From NCBI GenBank assembly GCA_947474005.1, contig CANJHI010000050.1:1-32615 (forward strand): a stretch of DNA of 32,615 bases, in the 5' to 3' direction. Made by a program: the position numbers and the translations under genes. This stretch comes from Alphaproteobacteria bacterium. Lineage in GTDB: Bacteria; Pseudomonadota; Alphaproteobacteria; Reyranellales; Reyranellaceae. A model generated the notes under the pieces. The model was not told where the DNA came from. It did no database searches and worked only from the letters and a program-made list of their open reading frames with translations. This document shows positions 27,149 to 32,615 of this stretch, one piece after another (the first letter of the stretch is position 1; each line of letters starts with the position of its first letter).

Positions 27149-27827
27149 CGCCCCGTCGCCGGGGCGCAATAGCCGGTTTCGCGGTCTGCCGTTGCGGATC
27201 CTGTCGGCCGTGGTTCTGGGGCCGCTGCTGCTGGCGGCGATCTGGTTCGGTTTTCCCTGGATCGATCTCGTGGCGGCGATTGCCGCGCCTCTCATGGTCT
27301 GGGAATGGACGCGGCTGACCCGAGGCCGTCCGGTGATTCGACTATTTGCCTACGTCTACGCCTTGGCTGCCTTGGTCGCGCTGTTGTGGCTGCGCCATCA
27401 GCCGGTTCTGGGCCGGGAGACGGTCATTTGGATTGTCGCCTGTATTTGGGCGACCGATATCGGAGCGTATTTCGTTGGCGCCTCGGCGGGTGGGGCAAAG
27501 CTCGCCCCGAGCATCAGTCCGAGCAAGACGTGGTCAGGCCTGATTGGCGGCATGGCCTGGGCGGCAACCGTCAGCACGGCCATGGGGTATGTGTTCGGGC
27601 TGGGTACGACGCTTTCGCTTGCCGTGATCGGTGCCTGCCTGGCCGTGGTCGGTCAGCTCGGGGACCTTGCGGAGTCTGCAGCCAAACGGGGGGCCGGCGT
27701 GAAGGATAGCGGCAATCTGATACCTGGACATGGCGGGCTGCTGGACCGTGTCGATGGTTTGGTCGCCGTTCTCGTCGCCGTGGCGCTCGTGCGTCTGACG
27801 GTCGGGGGAGCCTGGCCTTGGACCTGA
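27129..27827 (+). CDS. cdsA: Phosphatidate cytidylyltransferase
   Basis: CdsA makes CDP-diacylglycerol, the precursor of bacterial phospholipids, at the inner membrane. The signature S-x-x-KR-...-KD-...-PGHGG-x-x-DR-x-D is complete from residue 183 (SAAKRGAGVKDSGNLIPGHG, then GLLDRVDG). Several hydrophobic helices precede it. The ATG at 27129 gives 232 residues, which is at the short end of the family; GTG 27132 is an alternative, and the longer upstream open frame runs inside uppS. It overlaps both neighbours, uppS by 20 nt and dxr by 10 nt. Confidence 0.94.
   Translation: MVASAADAPSPGRNSRFRGLPLRILSAVVLGPLLLAAIWFGFPWIDLVAAIAAPLMVWEWTRLTRGRPVIRLFAYVYALAALVALLWLRHQPVLGRETVIWIVACIWATDIGAYFVGASAGGAKLAPSISPSKTWSGLIGGMAWAATVSTAMGYVFGLGTTLSLAVIGACLAVVGQLGDLAESAAKRGAGVKDSGNLIPGHGGLLDRVDGLVAVLVAVALVRLTVGGAWPWT
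27804..27820 (+). promoter_or_regulatory. dxr: Ribosome binding site deciding a TTG start for dxr
   Basis: GGGGGAG at 27804-27810 sits 7 nt before TTG 27818, and no ATG or GTG with a comparable site is available before the NADPH-binding motif. The rare TTG start inside the end of cdsA suggests low, coupled translation of dxr. Confidence 0.6.
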
Positions 27828-29026
27828 AACCCCGGTCCGCGCCGTCGCACGAAAGGCCGCGCAGTGTGACCATTCTTGGGTCGACCGGTTCGGTCGGTCA
27901 GAGCACCGTCGATCTCATTGCCCGCGATCCGGCGAGTTATCTAGTAGAGGCTCTGGTTGCCGGCTCCTCGGTCGAGTTGCTGGCTGAACAGGCCCGGCGT
28001 TTGCGGGCAAAGCTTGCCGTAGTGGCCGATCCTGATCGCTACCGCGCGCTGAAGGAGGCGCTGGCGGGCACGTCGATCGTGGCCGCGGCAGGCCCCGAGG
28101 CGGTGACCGAAGCGGCGTCCCGGCCGGCGGAGTGGGTGATGGCGGCGGTCGTGGGTTTCGCCGGCCTTGCACCGACACTCACCGCGGCTCGACGCGGTGC
28201 CATCGTGGCCTTGGCGAACAAGGAGGCCCTGGTTTGTGCTGGCCGCCTGCTGATCGAGGCGGTCGAAGAGTCGGGCGGAGTCCTGTTGCCGGTGGATTCC
28301 GAGCACAATGCGATTTTCCAGGTCTTTGAGCCGCAGCAACGTCAGGCCATCGACCGATTGATCCTGACGGCATCGGGCGGCCCGTTCCGGAACTGGTCGC
28401 TGGCCGACATGGCGGATGCGACGCCGAAGCAGGCGCTTGCCCATCCCAACTGGGACATGGGCGACAAGATCTCGATCGATTCGGCCACGCTGATGAACAA
28501 GGGCCTCGAGCTCATCGAGGCTCACCTGCTGTTCCGGCTTCCGGCAGAGAAGATCGAGATCATCGTTCATCCTCAATCGGTCATCCATTCGATGGTGGGC
28601 TATCGCGACGGCTCGGTGCTGGCCCAGCTTGGAACACAGGACATGCGGGTACCGATCTCCTATGCCCTCGGTTGGCCATCGCGTATCGACGGGCCTGCCG
28701 CCCGGCTCGATTTCGCAAACCTCTCGGCCCTGACGTTCGAGGCGCCTGATTCCGGCCGCTTTCCGTCCCTACGCTTGGCACGTGAGGCGCTTGCTACGGG
28801 AGGACTTGCATCGATCGTGCTGAATGCCGCCAATGAGGCAGCCGTTGCAGCCTTTCTGGCGCGGCGCATTGGGTTTCTCGATATTGCCCGTATCGTCGAG
28901 GATGTGCTGGTCGGCTGGGAAGGAGCCATCACTATGTTGGAGTCGCTCCAGCATGCTCAGGCGACTGATCTCGAGGCCCGCAGGCGAGCCGAGGAAGGCT
29001 GTCGGAAGCGTTCCCTAAGCAATTGA
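27818..29026 (+). CDS. dxr: 1-deoxy-D-xylulose 5-phosphate reductoisomerase
   Basis: Dxr converts DXP to MEP with NADPH, the committed step of the MEP isoprenoid pathway. From TTG 27818 it has 402 residues, supported by GGGGGAG at 27804-27810 seven nt upstream. Family motifs are ILGSTGSVGQSTVDLI (NADPH), ALANKEALVCAG, LPVDSEHNAIFQ (metal ligands), TASGGPFRNWS, and HPNWDMGDKISIDSATLMNK followed by GLELIEAH. The first 15 or so residues before VTILGSTGS are a short extension. It lies directly after cdsA and 30 nt before rseP. Confidence 0.96.
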   Translation: MDLKPRSAPSHERPRSVTILGSTGSVGQSTVDLIARDPASYLVEALVAGSSVELLAEQARRLRAKLAVVADPDRYRALKEALAGTSIVAAAGPEAVTEAASRPAEWVMAAVVGFAGLAPTLTAARRGAIVALANKEALVCAGRLLIEAVEESGGVLLPVDSEHNAIFQVFEPQQRQAIDRLILTASGGPFRNWSLADMADATPKQALAHPNWDMGDKISIDSATLMNKGLELIEAHLLFRLPAEKIEIIVHPQSVIHSMVGYRDGSVLAQLGTQDMRVPISYALGWPSRIDGPAARLDFANLSALTFEAPDSGRFPSLRLAREALATGGLASIVLNAANEAAVAAFLARRIGFLDIARIVEDVLVGWEGAITMLESLQHAQATDLEARRRAEEGCRKRSLSN

Positions 29027-29056
29027 AATAGCGCGATTTTAGTGATTTGGTGAGCC

Positions 29057-30436
29057 ATGCAAAGCGTCATAAGCTTGTTCACGACTTACCTGCCTTACTT
29101 CATTTTGGTGCTGACGCTGCTCGTGTTCATTCACGAGTATGGGCACTACTGGGTGGCCCGCCGTTTTGGCATTCATGCCGAGGTTTTTTCGATCGGCTTC
29201 GGGCCCGAATTGTTCGGTTGGACCGACCGCCGCGGCACGCGCTGGAAGGTGTCGGCCATCCCGCTGGGCGGCTATGTGAAGTTTCTGGGCGACAACGACG
29301 CGACCAGCGCAACGCCCTCCGACGCGCCGCTTTCAGAAGAGCAGAAGCGCGGCGCCTTTTTCTCGAAGCCTCTGTATGCACGCGCGGCGGTGGTGCTGGG
29401 AGGACCTGCGGCGAACCTGCTGTTCGCGGTCGTCGTGCTGACGATTGTGTTCTTTGTCGCAGGTGAGCCGTATTCGCCGGCGACCGTTGCAGTCCAGGTC
29501 GATGGACCGGCTGCAAGGGCAGGTCTGCGAACCGGCGATGAAATCGTTCGTCTGGCTGACCGGAAAGTCGACCGGTACGAAGACATTATGGGTTCGCAGT
29601 TCCTCTATTTGGCGAAGCCGATGGCGGTCGAGTATCGCCGCGGCGGCCAGTTGCTGCACGGCGAGATCGTTCCGCAATTCTGCGAACGGACCGACCGTTA
29701 CAACAACACGCTGCGCTACGGTGAACTGGGCCTGGACCAACTCATCCGGCCGGTGGTCGGAGGGCTTTTGCCGAACAGCCCGGCCGAAGCGGCCGGGTTG
29801 AAGGTAGGGGATCTGCTGCTCGAGATAGACGGCAAACCCGTCGAGTATTTTTCACGTATCCCCGAGCTGATCGGCGCACGCGCAGGCCAGTCGATGGTCG
29901 TGAAATATGCGCGCGACGGACGGAGCGCGGAGACGACCATCGTGCCCGTCGCCGACAAGGTCGCCGATTGCGCGGGCAAGGAGCGTATTGTTGGCCGGCT
30001 GCGCGTCCGGCCCGTGGCCACTACGGAACTCCGTCACTACGGCGTGCTGGGCGCCATGGGCGCAGGCGTCAGTGCCGTCTGGGACATGACGACGATGTTC
30101 TATACGTCGATGGGACAAATTCTGACGGCGACCCGCCCGGTCGACGAGCTCGGTGGACCGATCCGCATCGCCAAGGCGGCCGGCGAAGCATCGCATGCCG
30201 GCTGGGGCGGAATTCTCAACCTCATGATCGCGCTTTCAGTCGTCCTGGGCGTTTTCAACTTGCTGCCGGTGCCCATGCTCGATGGCGGCCACCTCGCCAT
30301 GTATCTTTACGAGGCAATAAGGGGCAAACCCCTCAGTCTCAGGGTACAGGAACTCGGTCTGCGGGTCGGTTTTGCCTTGGTGATCGGCATGGCGCTGATC
30401 GCGACATTCAACGACATCACCCTCCTGTTGCGATGA
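29057..30436 (+). CDS. rseP: Site-2 zinc metalloprotease RseP
   Basis: RseP is an intramembrane protease that cleaves anti-sigma factors and signal peptide remnants in the inner membrane. The 459-residue protein has the zinc motif HEYGH at residues 26-30 in the first helix and the third ligand in the MLDGGH motif (Asp near residue 409). Two PDZ domains are suggested by GPAARAGLRTGDEIVRL and NSPAEAAGLKVGDLLLEI. Helices follow at GGILNLMIALSVVLGVFNLL and GLRVGFALVIGMALIATF. The position between dxr and bamA is the conserved alphaproteobacterial and gammaproteobacterial order. Confidence 0.96.
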   Translation: MQSVISLFTTYLPYFILVLTLLVFIHEYGHYWVARRFGIHAEVFSIGFGPELFGWTDRRGTRWKVSAIPLGGYVKFLGDNDATSATPSDAPLSEEQKRGAFFSKPLYARAAVVLGGPAANLLFAVVVLTIVFFVAGEPYSPATVAVQVDGPAARAGLRTGDEIVRLADRKVDRYEDIMGSQFLYLAKPMAVEYRRGGQLLHGEIVPQFCERTDRYNNTLRYGELGLDQLIRPVVGGLLPNSPAEAAGLKVGDLLLEIDGKPVEYFSRIPELIGARAGQSMVVKYARDGRSAETTIVPVADKVADCAGKERIVGRLRVRPVATTELRHYGVLGAMGAGVSAVWDMTTMFYTSMGQILTATRPVDELGGPIRIAKAAGEASHAGWGGILNLMIALSVVLGVFNLLPVPMLDGGHLAMYLYEAIRGKPLSLRVQELGLRVGFALVIGMALIATFNDITLLLR

Positions 30437-30556
30437 CTATGTGCTCGTCGGTGGGGATTGAATCAGGGGACAAAAGGGGTGGCTAAGTCTTTGATCCCGG
30501 TCTATGAAACGGCGTTCCTGAATGTGGCCATCGGCAGGTCTTGGAAGGTGCCGGGA

Positions 30557-32615
30557 GTGAGTTTGATCGTTCGTTGGGCCATATTGGCCGTTGCAGCAGT
30601 TCTCGCATTCGCCTCGACGGCGCACGCCCAGCGCGGCGCGCCCGCGGGAGGCACGATTAGCGCTGTTCAGATTCAGGGTAATGTCCGATCGGAGCCGGAG
30701 ACGATCCGCTCCTATCTGCAGCTCAAGGCAGGCCAGCCTTACGATCCCGCGGCTGCCGATCGCTCCCTGAAAGCCTTGTTCGCGACAGGGCTGTTCTCGG
30801 ACGTCGTGATCGACATGCAGGGCTCGACCCTGGTGGTCAAGGTTACGGAAAATCCGATCATCAATCGGGTCGCCTTCGAGGGTAACAGCAAGATCGACGA
30901 CGACAAGCTGCGCGACGAGGTGCAGTCGCGTGCTCGGCAGGTGTTCACGCGCGCGCGCGTACAGGCCGACGTAGAGCGTATTCTGACCATCTACCGGCGT
31001 GGCGGTCGCTACAACGCATCGGTTGAACCCAAGATCATCAAGCTGGAGCAAGGGCGCGTCGATCTGGTCTTCGAGATCAACGAAGGTGATGTCACGGGAG
31101 TGAAGCGCATCACTTTCGTCGGCAACGAGGCCTTCGGCGACGGAACGTTGCGCGGCAAAATTCGAACCTCTGAGAGTGCTTGGTGGCGCTTCCTGTCGTC
31201 GGACGATCGCTTCGACCCGGATCGCCTGAACCTCGACCGCGAGCTGTTGCGCAAATTCTACCTTTCGGAGGGCTATGCCGACTTCCGCGTGGTGTCGGCG
31301 GTCGGCGAACTGTCACCCAACCGTGACGGGTTCTTCATTACCTTCACGATCAGCGAAGGGGAGCGATACAAGTTCGGCGAAGTCGATATCCTGACCCGGT
31401 TTCAGGGCCTCGATCCCGATGTCCTGAAGGGCTATCTCCTGATGAGTTCGGGCGACTGGTTCGACGCCGGTGACATCGAGAAGACGGTCGCTACCCTGAC
31501 CGATGTGGTCGGGTCTCTGGGGTATGCGTTCGTCGAAGTTCGCCCAAACATTCGACGCAACAAAGATCTGAAGACGGTCGACGTGACTTTCGAAATCCAG
31601 GAAGGTCCTCGCGTCTATGTCGAGCGCATCAACATTTCCGGCAATGTACGCACGCTGGACAAGGTCATCCGGCGCGAGTTCCGGCTTGCTGAAGGCGACG
31701 CCTTCAGTTCCGCCAAGTTGAAGCGCAGCCAGGAGCGACTGAAGGCTCTTGGCTTCTTCGAAAAGGCTGACGTTTCCGCAGCGCCAGGTTCTGCGCCCGA
31801 CAAGACCAATCTCGAAGTCCAGGTCGTCGAGCAGAGTACCGGCGATATTTCGTTCGGTGCCGGCTATTCGACCACGGCGGGCATCGTGGGTGATATTTCG
31901 TTGAGGGAGCGCAATCTCCTTGGCAAAGGGCAGGAAATTCGCCTCGGGTTTTCGCTGGGTACCTTGAGCACCAATATCGATCTCAGTTTCACCGAGCCGT
32001 ACTTCCTCGACCGCAATATGGTGGCGGGCTTCGACATCTTCAGGACGTCGAACAACCGGCAGGCGGTTGCCAACTACAGCGACGCCAGCCTCGGCTTCGC
32101 GCTACGCACCGGCTGGGCCTACAGCGAGCACACCCGGCAGATCGTCCGATATACCTTGCGGCAGACGAACATCTACAACGTGATGCCGTGGGCGTCGTAC
32201 GTCGTGCAGGCGCAAGCGGGCTTCTCGACGGTTTCCGAAATATCCGAGACGATCTCTTGGGATACGCGAGATTCGAGAATCCTCACGACGAAAGGCTGGC
32301 TTCTGCGTAATACGATTGCCGTTGCCGGCGCCATCGGCACCGAGCAGTACGTTCGTACGTCTGCCGATGTGGCATACTTCCACAGCATCGTTGATGATGT
32401 CGTTCTAACGGTTGGCGGTTCGGCTGGGCTCGTGCTGCCATACAACAACACCTACATCCGCCTGAACAACCTCTTCTTCCTTGGTGGCGACAATCTGCGC
32501 GGCTTTGCCGTCGGCGGTGTCGGCCCCCGCGATGCCGGTACGACCGACGCGCTGGGTGGCCAGTATTTCTACACGACCACGACCGAACTCAGCTTCCCGA
32601 TTTTCGGTGTCCCCA
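30557..32615 (+). CDS. bamA: Outer membrane protein assembly factor BamA, 3' end outside window
   Basis: BamA is the outer-membrane insertase that folds beta-barrel proteins. The frame is open to the window end and gives 686 residues. A signal peptide (VRWAILAVAAVLAFASTAHAQ) is followed by repeated POTRA domains, roughly residues 34-430, with recurring VTFEIQEG and INEG-type endings and FEGNSKID, FVGNEAF and ISGNVRT starts. The barrel begins with GDISFGAGYSTTAGIVGDISLRERNL. The lid-loop motif appears as LRGF in FFLGGDNLRGF; perhaps 100 or more C-terminal residues lie beyond the window. GTG 30557 has GGAAGG 8 nt upstream and gives a normal signal peptide; an in-frame GTG at 30479 (AGGGGA at 8 nt) would add 26 residues. 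Confidence 0.94.
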   Translation, partial: MSLIVRWAILAVAAVLAFASTAHAQRGAPAGGTISAVQIQGNVRSEPETIRSYLQLKAGQPYDPAAADRSLKALFATGLFSDVVIDMQGSTLVVKVTENPIINRVAFEGNSKIDDDKLRDEVQSRARQVFTRARVQADVERILTIYRRGGRYNASVEPKIIKLEQGRVDLVFEINEGDVTGVKRITFVGNEAFGDGTLRGKIRTSESAWWRFLSSDDRFDPDRLNLDRELLRKFYLSEGYADFRVVSAVGELSPNRDGFFITFTISEGERYKFGEVDILTRFQGLDPDVLKGYLLMSSGDWFDAGDIEKTVATLTDVVGSLGYAFVEVRPNIRRNKDLKTVDVTFEIQEGPRVYVERINISGNVRTLDKVIRREFRLAEGDAFSSAKLKRSQERLKALGFFEKADVSAAPGSAPDKTNLEVQVVEQSTGDISFGAGYSTTAGIVGDISLRERNLLGKGQEIRLGFSLGTLSTNIDLSFTEPYFLDRNMVAGFDIFRTSNNRQAVANYSDASLGFALRTGWAYSEHTRQIVRYTLRQTNIYNVMPWASYVVQAQAGFSTVSEISETISWDTRDSRILTTKGWLLRNTIAVAGAIGTEQYVRTSADVAYFHSIVDDVVLTVGGSAGLVLPYNNTYIRLNNLFFLGGDNLRGFAVGGVGPRDAGTTDALGGQYFYTTTTELSFPIFGVP

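Noticed and set aside
1..32615. Mobile elements, CRISPR arrays, tRNA genes, prophage or defence genes
   Set aside because: No transposase or integrase-like protein, no spaced direct repeats, no tRNA cloverleaf and no long non-coding gap (the largest is 270 nt) was seen.

Overview
The window is an almost gap-free stretch of core chromosome from a high-GC alphaproteobacterium. I base this on the gene order rpsB-tsf-pyrH-frr-uppS-cdsA-dxr-rseP-bamA, a short ProRS with no room for an editing insert, an RNase J, an alphaproteobacterial-type DUF1467 protein, and a nuo operon that runs into birA-coaX-rnj. The order looks like Rhodospirillales or a related group, but the genus cannot be read from the sequence. 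All genes except one lie on the + strand.

Region 1 (1-12302) is one long + strand run. It opens with the 3' part of nuoG and continues through nuoH, I, J, K, L, M and N, the membrane arm and part of the peripheral arm of respiratory complex I. It then passes with 4-nt overlaps into birA (biotin ligase), coaX (type III pantothenate kinase) and rnj (RNase J), followed by mce (methylmalonyl-CoA epimerase) and a small DUF1467 membrane protein. BirA, CoaX and Mce share biotin/CoA/propionyl-CoA metabolism.

Region 2 (12303-14008) holds the only minus-strand gene, an AzgA-like NCS2 purine permease. Between its stop and a strong minus-strand terminator lie about 200 nt of non-coding DNA containing several hairpins, a candidate small RNA or structured 3' UTR. 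A 143-bp divergent spacer separates the permease from proS.

Region 3 (14009-23078) carries proS, two tandem paralogous lipoprotein-release permease genes and their ATPase lolD, joined by near-identical 8-nt overlaps. It continues with dnaE (replicative polymerase) and a DUF72 gene that overlaps the dnaE stop.

Region 4 (23079-32615) begins with a good promoter and a structured leader, then rpsB, a hairpin, tsf, a hairpin, pyrH, frr, uppS, cdsA, dxr, rseP and bamA (cut off by the window end). It combines translation factors, UMP supply, isoprenoid and phospholipid precursor synthesis and outer-membrane biogenesis. Together with the lol genes, it makes this window rich in envelope assembly functions.

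I found no mobile element, CRISPR array, tRNA, rRNA, phage gene or defence system, and no clearly new biological system. The items most worth a second look are the hairpin-rich non-coding locus at 12340-12546, the duplicated lol permease with a duplicated gene junction, the rpsB leader with mutually exclusive hairpins, and the altered phosphate-loop residues of CoaX.
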